A DNA stretch of 64,000 nucleotides from positions 10,913 to 74,912 of the forward strand of contig CALFMN010000102.1 of assembly GCA_937879875.1 (NCBI GenBank), read 5' to 3'. Numbering within the stretch: position 1 is the stretch's first letter; each line of letters starts with the position of its first letter. Below, piece by piece: positions 28,090-36,766 of the stretch. This DNA comes from an uncultured Chloroflexota bacterium (lineage in GTDB: Bacteria > Chloroflexota > Dehalococcoidia > CAUJGQ01). The notes under the pieces were generated by a model, which was not told the DNA's origin, searched no databases, and saw nothing but the letters and a program-made list of their open reading frames with translations. Both the position numbers and the translations under genes were made by a program.

Positions 28090-28596
28090 ATGAGCAGCGA
28101 GTTTCTGACTGTGGAGCAGGTGGCTGAGCAGCTACAGGTTCATCCCAACACCGTTCGGCGCTGGATGGACGCTGGCGTCCTGCGGAAGGTGCCCCTGCCG
28201 GGTCGCACGGTGCGGATTCCGGCGAGCGAGCTGGCGCTCCTATCCAGCCAGTCACCCCGCTTCGGCGACCTGATCATGGCCTTCGCCGCCGAGTTGCCTA
28301 TGCAGACCAGCGTCGCTGGCGACATCGTACAGCGCGGTGAGCGGAATGGCCTCCGGCTCGCCATGCTCTTCGACTTGAACCGGGCCCGAGTGCTGCGGGT
28401 GTGGCGACGGGGTGGGACGGTGACGCGCGCTGAGGCCGATGCGCTGGGCGATCGGTACGCACACCCCTTCCGCTACCAACCTGGACCCAACGATCGTCGC
28501 TACTACACCGAAAAGCTGCCGGGTGGCAAAGGTTGGCTGATCGCGGAGGACGAGCACGCATTCGAGCACGGGCGCGATCTCACCGAGTTGGAATAA
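28090..28596 (+). CDS. MerR/excisionase-type helix-turn-helix DNA-binding protein
   Basis: A 168-residue protein. Residues 5-50 form a helix_turn_helix_17 domain (LTVEQVAEQLQVHPNTVRRWMDAGVLRKVPLPG) with the wing VRIPASELALL. The C-terminal 110 residues have no domain I know; they contain DRYAHPFRYQPGPNDRRYYTEKLPGGKGWLIAEDEH, rich in aromatic and charged residues. The start follows AAAAAGGAGAACCA, a strong ribosome site. The unusual promoter with a tandem repeat suggests autoregulation. It could be an excisionase-like protein of a lost element or a small regulator. Confidence 0.7.
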   Translation: MSSEFLTVEQVAEQLQVHPNTVRRWMDAGVLRKVPLPGRTVRIPASELALLSSQSPRFGDLIMAFAAELPMQTSVAGDIVQRGERNGLRLAMLFDLNRARVLRVWRRGGTVTRAEADALGDRYAHPFRYQPGPNDRRYYTEKLPGGKGWLIAEDEHAFEHGRDLTELE

Positions 28597-28630
28597 CCCG
28601 GTGCCACCGAGGCCAGCCTGAGACCTCAAA

Positions 28631-28720
28631 TCACCCCTGCTGGCCGAGCGCGGCCAGCCACGTCAGCAGCTCAGCGATCTCCATGTCCGAAAACGTGGCG
28701 GGGGGCTCCGCCAGCGAGCC
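28631..28720 (-). pseudogene. Cytochrome c C-terminal remnant
   Basis: The minus strand reads AEPPATFSDMEIAELLTWLAALGQQG-stop, which matches the C-terminal helix of class I cytochromes c (Met ligand region followed by SDxEIAxLxxWL). No heme CxxCH and no upstream domain remain, so only the last about 28 codons survive. Confidence 0.4.
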
Positions 28721-28865
28721 AGCGGTCGATGCGCTCGCGCCACGGCTTCGGTGTCGAGGTCGCTTTACAGCACGGCCGCGGCTTTGATTCCCCGAACCGT
28801 CGGCGTCAACGATTGACGCAACGGCGCTGCCGCCTCCCTCGCATTCTCTATGCCCAGCGCGTCGG

Positions 28866-29381
28866 TCAAAAGCTCGGCGGATCTTGCACAAGTTGGACCG
28901 GTACGCCGTCCTGCAGTACCGTTGTGCCGCTTAACGTGAACGTCCGAGTCGTCGGAGGAAGACTCGGACAACATAAGGCATCCGACGGCCTATAGTTTGG
29001 ATAGCTCACTTGAATGCTGTCACCACCTCTCCCAACAAAGCGGCCTCCCTGAATCGCACCGAGGTAGTTCGTGCCAGAAAAGAAAAACAGCCAAATATCA
29101 CCACAGCTAATGCACGGGAATTCGTAAGCTTCAATAGCTATGAAGAGGTCAGATGCAATGTATATGTCCTCAACTGTGAACGAAGTAGCAGCCAGTTCAG
29201 GAAATTGGCTTGCACTAGTGTCAGGTGTCATCCCTTCAATCTGCTGAACGTCGCTAATGATGGTCTGCCCAACTATATTGGGATCTGACTGAGCGCTAAC
29301 CGGAGTGCTGAAGGCGGCTGGAACAAGCGAGGATGCAATACACACGAAGGCGAACCATAGGAAGTAACGACGTCGCCTCAT
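28866..29381 (-). CDS. Secreted LppP/LprE-like protein
   Basis: A 171-residue exported protein. The first 32 residues form a signal peptide (RRRRYFLWFAFVCIASSLVPAAFSTPVSAQS) with a predicted cut after A-Q. The mature part has ISCGDIWLFFFSGTNYLG and, near the end, NYRPSDALCCPSLPPTTRTFTLSG. The CCPS motif with its Tyr/Asp context is characteristic of the LppP/LprE family, described mainly from actinobacteria. Local base composition is clearly richer in A+T than the surroundings. It could be a recently acquired gene; its function is unknown. Confidence 0.7.
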   Translation of the reverse strand: MRRRRYFLWFAFVCIASSLVPAAFSTPVSAQSDPNIVGQTIISDVQQIEGMTPDTSASQFPELAATSFTVEDIYIASDLFIAIEAYEFPCISCGDIWLFFFSGTNYLGAIQGGRFVGRGGDSIQVSYPNYRPSDALCCPSLPPTTRTFTLSGTTVLQDGVPVQLVQDPPSF

Positions 29382-29627
29382 CTCCGGCTTCTCCCTATCG
29401 GTCTTCTATGCCGAGCGGTGCTCGCGTATCAGCCGCCGTAGACGCGGCACGAGAGCCGCTCGCTTGTCTCACTTCGATCGAGGCGGAACGTTCTCCCGAA
29501 GCCGCTCCGCATATGATAGGGATTGCAAGCACTGAATACATGTGCAGGTGCTCGGCAGCGGCTTCACGCTCAGTGTCGCTGTACACCAGCAGCTGCATCT
29601 AACCGCCCCTGCCTAAAGGCTGTCGCC

Positions 29628-32600
29628 TCACTCGTAGCGCAGCGCCTCGGCGGGGTCGATGCGGCCGGCCTGCCAGGCGGCGAACAGCGTTGTGCTCAGC
29701 GCCGACAGATACGCAACCAGCGCGATCAGGCCGACCTCGCCCCACGGTACGCGCAGCGTCAGCTCGCGGAAGTCGTTGGAGAGAAAAACGACGACGTTGC
29801 GGGCCAGCACGACACCAAGCCCCACGCCCACTCCGACGCCCAGCAGCGCGATCAGCGAGACTTCCATCAGAAAGCTCGCCTGCACCCAGCGCCGCCGCAG
29901 GCCGATCGCCCGCAGCATGCCGATCTCCTGCCGCCGCTCCACCACCGCCCGTGTGCTGATCACGCCCAGCGCTGCCATGCCGGAGACGAGCCCGAGCCCC
30001 ACGAAGCCTTCGAGCAGGTAGTTCAGCAGCCCGCGTACGGTTTCGAGATTGCGCAGCCCTTCGCCGACGACGCTCGTCTGCATCCCCTGCAGCGCGAACG
30101 AGAGGTCGAGGCCGAGCGCCGCCTGGCTCGGGTCGCGGCCGGCGCGCGTTTGAAAGTAGAACGAGGTCGGCACCGCGGTCCGCGCCGTGGGTGTCGTCAC
30201 GTTTGTACGCAGCGTCAGCAGACCAGATGGCAGCGCGTCGCGGTCGTCCACCACGCCGATGATCGTCAGCCGCAGCGGTTTGCCGCTCGTATCACGCAGC
30301 CAGATCGGTTCCGGCTTGAACAGCGCCTCGCCCGGCTTCGGCGCGTTGATGCCGACCGAGCTGTAGCCCGTGCCGTCCGGCAGACTGCCAAGCGAAACCA
30401 GCGCCATGCCGGGCCTGGCCGCCAGCGCGTCCCAGACGGCGCCGTCCGTGGCGTAGCTGCTGGCGCGAGCGCTCAAGCGCAGCCGCGTGCCGCGCAGCAT
30501 CCCATCGTCTGCCAGGCGGATCGTCGCAGTATGCCAGCTCGCGGCCTTGCCCGACGGCTGCACGATCTCGGCCGAGATCGTCGCGTCGCTGCCCACGCCG
30601 CTGAACTGGTCGGGCTGCGTCGCCGGCGCGCTCGCCAGCGCGGCGTTGATGTTGGACAGGTTCGCTCCTTCGGGCGCGGCGGCGCTGATGTCGTAGCCCG
30701 CTGGCGGCCGCTCGCGGATCACGTACGCCTGGTGGGCGCTCTCCAAAAGCACGGCCGAAACGACCATGGTGAAGACGACCAGCGAGAACATCGCCACGGC
30801 CATGCCGGTGCGAAAGCGATGCTGCAACGGATAGGCGACGGCCATCTTCACCGCCGCCGTGGCCGCGCCGCCGCGCCGCAGCAGCCCCGCCAGGCCTTGC
30901 AGCGGCCCGGCGAGATTGAACGCCAGCACGACCACGACGCCGGCGACCATCATCACACCGGAGAGCGCGAACGTCTCGATGCGGTTCACCGCCAGATGAT
31001 CGTGGCGCTGGATCCAGAATGGCGGTGGGAACGACCAGAACGCGGTCAGGCCAACGCCTGCCAGCGTGTACGCCGCGCGCTCGACCGGGCCGTGCGGCAG
31101 CCGCGCCAGCAAGAGCAGCCAGCGTACGAGCAGCGCCCCGCCCAGCAGCGCCAGCGAAACGCCGAGCGCAAAGACCACGTACTGATGCCGCGCGTGGCCG
31201 TAGAGCAGTATGAACAGACCCACGCCCGCCGGCACGAGGCCGCGCACGGTCAACATCGCCGGCAGCGTCAGCAGCGCCTGCGCCCCGCTCAGCAGCAGCC
31301 CGGCCGCGCGCCGCCCGCCGCCCGCGCCCAGCGAGCGGAAGCCGCTGCCCAGCGTCGCCAGCCGCGAGCGCGCCTCGCTCGCCATGCCATCACCGAGCCC
31401 TTGCGTGGCCGGAATACCGCGGATCGCCTCGACGATGTTGACGCGGCTCACGCGCCAGGCCGAGACGAGCACCGTGGCGAACGTGACCAGCAAGCCGAGG
31501 CAGAAGGCGATCACCAGGCTGCGCGGACTGACCGTGCCCTGCACGCCGATGCCGTAGCCCGCCAGTGCGTGCGCCACCAGCCGCACCACGGCCGCGGCTA
31601 CGAGCATGCCGACTGCCACGCCCAGCAGCGCCGAGGCGAGGTCGTAGAGCATGCCCTCGAAGGCGAACGACTGGATCAGATGCGAACGCTGCAAGCCGAC
31701 CGCGCGGGCGATGCCCATCTCGCCGCGCCGCTCGGCCGCGAGCATCACAAAGACGAGGAAGACGAGCAGCAGGCTGGCGGCGATGCTGAACAGCCCCAGC
31801 ACGAGAAAGCTGCTGGTGAGAATGCTGCCGTACTGGTTCGCCTGGTCGAGCGCGCTCTGCTTCACTTCGACCACGGTGAGCTGGTTCAGGTTGCGCAGCA
31901 GCCGGCCGGCGCGGCCCGCGCGCGTCGGCAGGAACGAGGCGGTGGCGCGCAGCGTGCCGGCGACCTGCGGATCGCCCAGCAGGTAGATCAGGTGATCGTT
32001 GACCTTGCCCTGCTCGACCGTGTGCAGCAGGTCGCGGATCTGCGCCTGGCCGGGGCCGTTGCGCCGCGCGATCAGGCCGTTGAGCACGCTGCGGCCGTTG
32101 CTGCTGTCCAGCACCTGCAAAATCTGCTCGGCGGCGTCGCGGTTGATCAGCGCCTTGCGCAGATCGAGCGCCGCCTGGCGGCTGCACGAGGCGCCGGCGG
32201 AACAGCGGTTGACCACGAGGATCTGGTTGATCTGCCCTGCTTCGGTGCGCAACTGCTGCATCGCCGCGATCGAGAGGAAGATCGTCGGCTGCGCGCCGGC
32301 CAGGTCGCCGTTCTGCACCACCGCGGCGACATTCAGCGCCGTCGGCGTGGGCGGCGTGCCGGGCTTTGCGTCGGGCGGCGCCAGATAGACCTGCACCTGC
32401 TTGCCGGCAGCGCTGGAGAGCAGATCGGCGGCCGCCTGGTTCAGATAGACCTCGTTCGCGCCGAGCGCCGCGATCTCGCGCGGTGCGCCCGCACGGTCTT
32501 TCAACGGCGAGAAGCCGGCGGCCATGTGTGGCGGCAGCGCCAGCAGCCCGACGCCGGGGTGGATGAGCTGTGAGCCGGCGTCGGCGGCCGGCGCCTGTTC

Positions 32601-33059
32601 GAGGATGGCGGGCATCACGCCGGCGATCGCGTGGCTCTTGCTCGCGGCTGCGCTGACCGTCAGAAACTGGTCCTGGTCAAAATAGGGCGTGCTCACCTGC
32701 ATCAGTGCGCCGCCCGAGGCCAGGTTGTCTAGGCTGCGGCGCGTGACCTGCGTGGGATCGTTCAATGAAGCCGTGACCGTCTCATCAACGCGGCCGATGC
32801 TGCCGGTGATCAGGGAGCGCACGGTCAGCGTCATCGCGTCGCCGGTGGAGAAGGCGGTGGCGATCACGACGGTGCTGAGCATCAGCCCGATCACGATCAC
32901 GACCGAGCGCAGCGGCCGGCGCGCGGCATTGCGCAGCCCCAGTTTCAGCAGCGTGCGCCGCCGCAGCGCGATCAGCCCGAGCACGCCGAGCACGAGCGCC
33001 GAGAGCGCTACCAGCACCCGCGCCAGTTCCGTGGTTGAGACGCCGAACAATGAATCCAT
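29628..33059 (-). CDS. Large FtsX/MacB-type ABC transporter permease
   Basis: A 1,143-residue membrane protein with two FtsX-type modules. The N-terminal helix (VLVALSALVLGVLGLIALRRR) is followed by the LKLGLRNAARRPLRSVVIVIGLMLSTVVIATAF block, a long extracytoplasmic domain, and three helices around LGLFSIAASLLLVFLVFVMLAAERRGEMGIARAVG. The second half repeats the pattern with RRQEIGMLRAIGLRRRWVQASFLMEVSLIALLGVGVG. It ends AWQAGRIDPAEALRYE. Such permeases move lipids, lipoproteins or drugs with a MacB-like ATPase. No ATPase gene is next to it in this window. Confidence 0.88.
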   Translation of the reverse strand: MDSLFGVSTTELARVLVALSALVLGVLGLIALRRRTLLKLGLRNAARRPLRSVVIVIGLMLSTVVIATAFSTGDAMTLTVRSLITGSIGRVDETVTASLNDPTQVTRRSLDNLASGGALMQVSTPYFDQDQFLTVSAAASKSHAIAGVMPAILEQAPAADAGSQLIHPGVGLLALPPHMAAGFSPLKDRAGAPREIAALGANEVYLNQAAADLLSSAAGKQVQVYLAPPDAKPGTPPTPTALNVAAVVQNGDLAGAQPTIFLSIAAMQQLRTEAGQINQILVVNRCSAGASCSRQAALDLRKALINRDAAEQILQVLDSSNGRSVLNGLIARRNGPGQAQIRDLLHTVEQGKVNDHLIYLLGDPQVAGTLRATASFLPTRAGRAGRLLRNLNQLTVVEVKQSALDQANQYGSILTSSFLVLGLFSIAASLLLVFLVFVMLAAERRGEMGIARAVGLQRSHLIQSFAFEGMLYDLASALLGVAVGMLVAAAVVRLVAHALAGYGIGVQGTVSPRSLVIAFCLGLLVTFATVLVSAWRVSRVNIVEAIRGIPATQGLGDGMASEARSRLATLGSGFRSLGAGGGRRAAGLLLSGAQALLTLPAMLTVRGLVPAGVGLFILLYGHARHQYVVFALGVSLALLGGALLVRWLLLLARLPHGPVERAAYTLAGVGLTAFWSFPPPFWIQRHDHLAVNRIETFALSGVMMVAGVVVVLAFNLAGPLQGLAGLLRRGGAATAAVKMAVAYPLQHRFRTGMAVAMFSLVVFTMVVSAVLLESAHQAYVIRERPPAGYDISAAAPEGANLSNINAALASAPATQPDQFSGVGSDATISAEIVQPSGKAASWHTATIRLADDGMLRGTRLRLSARASSYATDGAVWDALAARPGMALVSLGSLPDGTGYSSVGINAPKPGEALFKPEPIWLRDTSGKPLRLTIIGVVDDRDALPSGLLTLRTNVTTPTARTAVPTSFYFQTRAGRDPSQAALGLDLSFALQGMQTSVVGEGLRNLETVRGLLNYLLEGFVGLGLVSGMAALGVISTRAVVERRQEIGMLRAIGLRRRWVQASFLMEVSLIALLGVGVGVGLGVVLARNVVVFLSNDFRELTLRVPWGEVGLIALVAYLSALSTTLFAAWQAGRIDPAEALRYE

Positions 33060-33062
33060 ACG

Positions 33063-33755
33063 TTACTTCGCCGAGTCGATCGCCTGCCAGAACAGCTCGG
33101 CGAGGCGGTTATAGCCGGCGCTCGTGGGGTGCAGGCCGTCGGCGCTGACCAGGCCGGCACGCTCCTTTGCATCCTTCACGTCGCCCCAGGCGATGTAGAT
33201 GTCGACCAGGGTTGCACCCTGCTCGCCGGCGATGCGGGCGATCGTCGCGTTCCAGCTCCGCACCAGGCCATCGAGCGCTGCCGGATCGCGGCCGTTGAAG
33301 GCGGGCAAGAGGCGCAGATCCGGCAGATTGCCGACGAAGAGCTTCGCGCCCGTCTGCCGCAGCCCGCTCAGCACGCCGGTCAGGTTCGCCGAGAAGGCGT
33401 CGAGCGAGACGTTCTGCTCGATATCGTTGACACCCAGCCAGACGGCGGCCAGCGTCGGCGCCGTGTCCTGCGCGACCGGCAGCTCCTGCTCCTCCGCCTG
33501 TTGCGCGGTCGCCCCGCTGATGCCGAGGTTCACCACGCGGCTGCCCGAAGGCAGCTTCGCACCGAGCCGCGCTACCCAGTTGTCCGAATCCGGATTCGTG
33601 GCGCCGATGCCGACCGCGTCCGAGGCGCCGATCGCCACCAGCACCTGCGCGTGATCGCTGCTTGCCGGAACCATCGATGAGGCCGGAGCGCTCGCCGCCC
33701 GGCAGCCAACCAACAGCACGCACAACGCGACGAAGCCGACCAGGCTCGCCTTCAC
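33063..33755 (-). CDS. SGNH/GDSL-family hydrolase, predicted lipoprotein
   Basis: A protein of about 230 residues starting at GTG 33755 and carrying a lipobox (VALCVLLVGC), so it is probably lipid-anchored outside the cytoplasm. Block I is AIGASDAVGIG with the nucleophile Ser, block III GVNDIE, and block V SADGLHPTSAGYN with Asp and His. SGNH hydrolases cleave esters, lipids or acetylated sugars. It lies 3 bases upstream of the FtsX gene, so both are one operon and may act on the same envelope substrate. The start is uncertain: the open frame extends to 33815 through a low-complexity repeat. Confidence 0.8.
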   Translation of the reverse strand: MKASLVGFVALCVLLVGCRAASAPASSMVPASSDHAQVLVAIGASDAVGIGATNPDSDNWVARLGAKLPSGSRVVNLGISGATAQQAEEQELPVAQDTAPTLAAVWLGVNDIEQNVSLDAFSANLTGVLSGLRQTGAKLFVGNLPDLRLLPAFNGRDPAALDGLVRSWNATIARIAGEQGATLVDIYIAWGDVKDAKERAGLVSADGLHPTSAGYNRLAELFWQAIDSAK

Positions 33756-33785
33756 CACACCACCCACACCCGCACCCCGGACCTG

Positions 33786-33820
33786 CGCCCTTCGCCCTCC
33801 GCCCTCTGCCCTCATCCCTT
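33786..33820. repeat. Five imperfect tandem heptamers
   Basis: The plus strand reads CGCCCTT-CGCCCTC-CGCCCTC-TGCCCTC-ATCCCTT, five 7-base units. It sits just upstream of the SGNH gene, in the divergent region before the gene at 33919. The pyrimidine/purine strand bias is complete apart from the first bases of units. Confidence 0.6.
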
Positions 33821-33918
33821 GTAATGATACGTCAACATGGGCCGTTCCAGATGGGCGCGCTATACTCGGGACGTTACGGACGCATCCACTTCAGCTATCG
33901 GAGATACGAGAAGGCCGC

Positions 33919-34260
33919 ATGAAGGTTGCAGTACAGGTTTCCTCCTCTTGCCCGCACCGCGAGGCCACGCTCGACGCGGTCAAGGCTGCCATGGCCGAGG
34001 CCGGCATCGCGGGCGAGCCGCAGGTCGTGAGCGTGGGCGACTATGAGCAGGCGAAGGCGCTGCGCTGCTTCGGCAGCCCGACGGTGCGCGTGGACGGCGT
34101 GGACGTGGAGTACGGCGACCGCGAGCCGGAAGAGTTCACCACCGGCTGCCGCTACTACAACAGTCCGGACGGCTGGGTGCCCGTGCCGCGCAAAGAGCTG
34201 GTGCTGCGCGGCATCGACACGGCGAAGCGCCGGGCTGAGCGCGCGGCGAAGCCTTCGTAG
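33919..34260 (+). CDS. Thioredoxin-like fold protein (DF-family / alkylmercury-lyase-like)
   Basis: A 113-residue protein. The strand-turn VQVSSSCPHREATLDAVKAAMAEAG places a single reactive Cys where thioredoxins have CxxC; KALRCFGSPTVRVDGVDVE supplies the cis-Pro-type loop (GSPTV) and next strand. The pattern fits the thioredoxin-like proteins annotated as DF family (seleno)protein or as the redox part of alkylmercury lyases. Here the active residue is Cys, not Sec. ATG 33919 follows GAGAAGG; TATACT at 33861-33866 is a plausible -10 without a clear -35. Confidence 0.55.
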   Translation: MKVAVQVSSSCPHREATLDAVKAAMAEAGIAGEPQVVSVGDYEQAKALRCFGSPTVRVDGVDVEYGDREPEEFTTGCRYYNSPDGWVPVPRKELVLRGIDTAKRRAERAAKPS

Positions 34261-34265
34261 GCGCG

Positions 34266-34429
34266 GCCCTCGCCCTCACCCCCTCCCCTCTCCCAATCCT
34301 GGGCGAGGGGCAATCGTGGGTCGAGCGTTCCGATCGCTGAACGGCTAACCCGGCGCCCTGGCGATCAAGCAACTCATGATCGCCCCTTTCCCTCCAGGAT
34401 TGGGGGAAAGGGGACGGGGGTATGAGGGC
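34266..34429. repeat. Intergenic inverted-repeat element, family B
   Basis: The left arm is GCCCTCGCCCTCACCCCCTCCCCTCTCCCAATCCTGGG and the right arm includes CCTCCAGGATTGGGGGAAAGGGG, ending ACGGGGGTATGAGGGC. The arms are inverted relative to each other around about 80 bp of unrelated sequence. It fills the gap between two convergent genes. Confidence 0.65.
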
Positions 34430-34438
34430 CGACTGCTC

Positions 34439-36133
34439 CTATTCGTCCGGGTACAGGTCAGACGCACGCGAGCGCGACCGCTCGCCGAAACCCTCAACCC
34501 AGCGCTCGTAGTTCTCCGGGCCATACGTTTCGGGCCTGACCACGATCGGCATCGGCACGGCGTGGCCCAGAATCAGCGCCTGCTGCTTTGAATCGAGCCG
34601 CGCCAGCACCTCGCGCAGGCCGCTCTTGCCGGAGACGCCGGAGAGCACCGCGTCCACGTCGCGCTCGTTGTCCAGCAGGCAGCTCACGCGCGTGCCGAGC
34701 TGCGACATGACCTCGCTCTCGATCGCGCTCGGGCGCTGGTCGATGACCAGCAGCGTGACGTTGTACTTGCGCATCTCCCGCGCGATCTGGCCGAAGATCG
34801 TCTGTCCGGCCACGCGCGGGTCGAGGAACTTGTGCGCCTCCTCGATCGTAATCATCAACCGGATCGGCTTCTCGCCCTTCTCGCCCAGCGCTTTCTCCAC
34901 CAGGTCGCGGTACTTTTCGTGGATGCGCCGCGTCAGTACGTTCGCCACCAGCATATAGCTGTCCAAATCGTTACCGAAGCGGCCGAACTCGATCACCACG
35001 CTCTTGCCGGCGAGCAGCGAGCCGAGGATGGCGTTGAGCGAGGCGGCCGGCGCCCGCTCAACCAGGAACGGCTTGTTGCGCAGCAGCTTGTTCAGGCCGC
35101 GCTGCAGATTGCGTACCGTGGCGACGTGGATCGCAAGCTGGTTGAGCAGTGGCGTATCGTCGCTGTCCTCGTCCATGCTCAGATCGAGCGCCTGCTTCAG
35201 CCAGCCGTCGCGGAAGCGCGCCTGCAAGGCGTGACAGGCGTCCACCGAGTTTTGTGTGAGGTTCAGCGTCTCCGCCAGCAGCGCGATGTCCTCGGCGTCG
35301 ATCTCGTTGTGGCCGATCGTCACGGCCGAGTCGTACTTGACGCGCCGGCGCCGCGAGCTGTCTTCGTCCAGCGTGTAAACGACGACGGACGACGGCACGA
35401 GTTGCTTCAGCCCCTTGACCGTGCCGCCCGCGCCCTCGTAGCTGCCCTCCCAGCCGTACTCGTTGTGCATGTCGAACACGAGATGTACGGCCTTCTTCTT
35501 CGCCTCGCGCTGCGCGTTGCTCTTCTGGATCACGTTCAGCAGCACGAGCCGGGTCAAGAACGTCTTGCCGGTGCCGCTCTTGCCGAAGATGCCGTTGCTG
35601 CGCTCGACGAAGCGCTCGTAGTCGAGCCGGACCTTGACCTCCATATCGAGCGGCGTGCCGATCACAAAATGCTCCGCATCTTCCTCGCCGAAGATGCGCT
35701 CGACCTCGGCCTGTGTCGCCTCACGCACGCGCGAGAAGTGGCCGGGGACGGTCTTCACCGGCTCGGGCGCGTTGTTCTCGATCGCCGAGACGCGCAGCAT
35801 CGGCGTGATGTGCAGCACGGCGAAGGCGGCGGTGCCGCGGTAGACCTCGCGCAGGAACTCGTCATCTTCGCCCGGCGGCGTTTCGGTGAGCGCGGGCAAC
35901 GTCGTTTTCAGCTCCACGTCCGTGATCATGCCGAAGAAGAGCTGGTCGCGCGCCTCGACCGTGACGTAGCGGCCGGCCGCCATCTCCTCGACGTCCACCT
36001 CACCGTCGAGCCGTACCTCGAGCCCGCCGGTGAGCGAGCCGCCGACCACCGAGCCGAGCGACGAAAAGATCTGCGGCCGGTCGAGTTCCACCAGCGAGAG
36101 CACGGGGCGTCCGTCGGTGCCGTGGCCGTTCAT
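34439..36133 (-). CDS. herA: HerA-type ATPase (DNA translocase)
   Basis: A 564-residue FtsK/HerA-family ATPase. Residues about 20-110 form a HAS-barrel (GSVVGGSLTGGLEVRLDGEVDVEEMAAGRYVTVEARDQLFFG). Walker A is GKSGTGKT at 184-191 and Walker B lies in RLMITIEEAHKFLDP. An arginine-type motif is in GTRVSCLLDNERDVDAVLSGVSG. HerA hexamers pump DNA for the NurA nuclease during double-strand break processing or, in some bacteria, in phage defence. The start overlaps the upstream gene by 4 bases (ATGA), and nurA lies in the same operon. Confidence 0.88.
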   Translation of the reverse strand: MNGHGTDGRPVLSLVELDRPQIFSSLGSVVGGSLTGGLEVRLDGEVDVEEMAAGRYVTVEARDQLFFGMITDVELKTTLPALTETPPGEDDEFLREVYRGTAAFAVLHITPMLRVSAIENNAPEPVKTVPGHFSRVREATQAEVERIFGEEDAEHFVIGTPLDMEVKVRLDYERFVERSNGIFGKSGTGKTFLTRLVLLNVIQKSNAQREAKKKAVHLVFDMHNEYGWEGSYEGAGGTVKGLKQLVPSSVVVYTLDEDSSRRRRVKYDSAVTIGHNEIDAEDIALLAETLNLTQNSVDACHALQARFRDGWLKQALDLSMDEDSDDTPLLNQLAIHVATVRNLQRGLNKLLRNKPFLVERAPAASLNAILGSLLAGKSVVIEFGRFGNDLDSYMLVANVLTRRIHEKYRDLVEKALGEKGEKPIRLMITIEEAHKFLDPRVAGQTIFGQIAREMRKYNVTLLVIDQRPSAIESEVMSQLGTRVSCLLDNERDVDAVLSGVSGKSGLREVLARLDSKQQALILGHAVPMPIVVRPETYGPENYERWVEGFGERSRSRASDLYPDE

Positions 36134-36726
36134 GGCTGGATCCTCCGCAGGATGGCTTGCAGGCGCGTGGCGTCGTCCGCGAGCAGCGGCGTGAGCGCCT
36201 TGCCCGAGTGCACGAGGAAGCCGCGGCGGTCGGGCTGCGCGGCGGCCGCCTGGCGCAGCGCGGAGGCGATCACGTCGTCGGCAAAGACGCCGCCGGCGAG
36301 CAGCAGGCGCAGAAAGTCGAACGAGCGCATGAAGGCGGCGCATTCGTCGTCGGTGCAGCCGCGCACCCGAGCGAGCATCGGCGCCGGCGCGGACGGCAGG
36401 TATTGACAGACGTTGCCGGCGCGCTTATGGCCGACGACGACGGCGTCGAACGTCGTGGCAAGCAGCGCCGGCACGTGCGGATTCTCGTCGAGCACGCGCT
36501 GCAGGTCGTGCTCCGGCTCGCCGCGGGCGGTCACGCGCCGCGTCGGGTCGATGCCTTCGGTCAGCACGCCGCAGACGACCGCGAAGACCGGCTCCTCCAT
36601 GTCCTCGACCGCGACCAGCAGCCCCAGCGGCGGCGCGCCGTCGCGTGCAAAGCACTCGGCGCTGAAGCGATCGATCGAAGCGCGAATCACGCGGCCGTAG
36701 CGGGTCGGCGGGGCAGATGCGGTCAT
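36130..36726 (-). CDS. HAS-barrel-like HerA-associated protein
   Basis: A 198-residue protein whose stretches GRVIRASIDRFSAECFARDGAPPLGLLVAVE, VFAVVCGVLTEGIDPTRRVTARGEPE and NPHVPALLATTFDAVVVGHK look like the extra HAS-barrel-type protein found beside HerA-NurA in Chloroflexota and cyanobacteria. The C-terminal end LLADDATRLQAILRRIQP is helical. It overlaps herA by 4 bases and shares its transcript. A role as a HerA adaptor is inferred. ATG 36726 is preceded by AGAGG; the upstream frame (MPVGTAEELK) is unlikely. Confidence 0.6.
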   Translation of the reverse strand: MTASAPPTRYGRVIRASIDRFSAECFARDGAPPLGLLVAVEDMEEPVFAVVCGVLTEGIDPTRRVTARGEPEHDLQRVLDENPHVPALLATTFDAVVVGHKRAGNVCQYLPSAPAPMLARVRGCTDDECAAFMRSFDFLRLLLAGGVFADDVIASALRQAAAAQPDRRGFLVHSGKALTPLLADDATRLQAILRRIQP

Positions 36727-36766
36727 CTTCAATTCCTCTGCGGTCCCCACCGGCATTCGTGGCTCG

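Noticed and set aside
29395..29598. 67-codon minus-strand frame upstream of the LppP/LprE-like gene
   Set aside because: No ribosome site, no recognised pattern and no support beyond being open; I cannot tell it from chance.
29523..32573. Open frame of about 1,000 codons on the plus strand opposite the FtsX-type gene
   Set aside because: It is a frame shadow in G+C-rich DNA: the product is Arg/Gln/His-rich without domains, while the minus strand has a clear membrane protein.
33919..34260. Selenoprotein next to selB
   Set aside because: The thioredoxin-like protein has Cys (in SSSCPH), not an in-frame UGA, at the active position.
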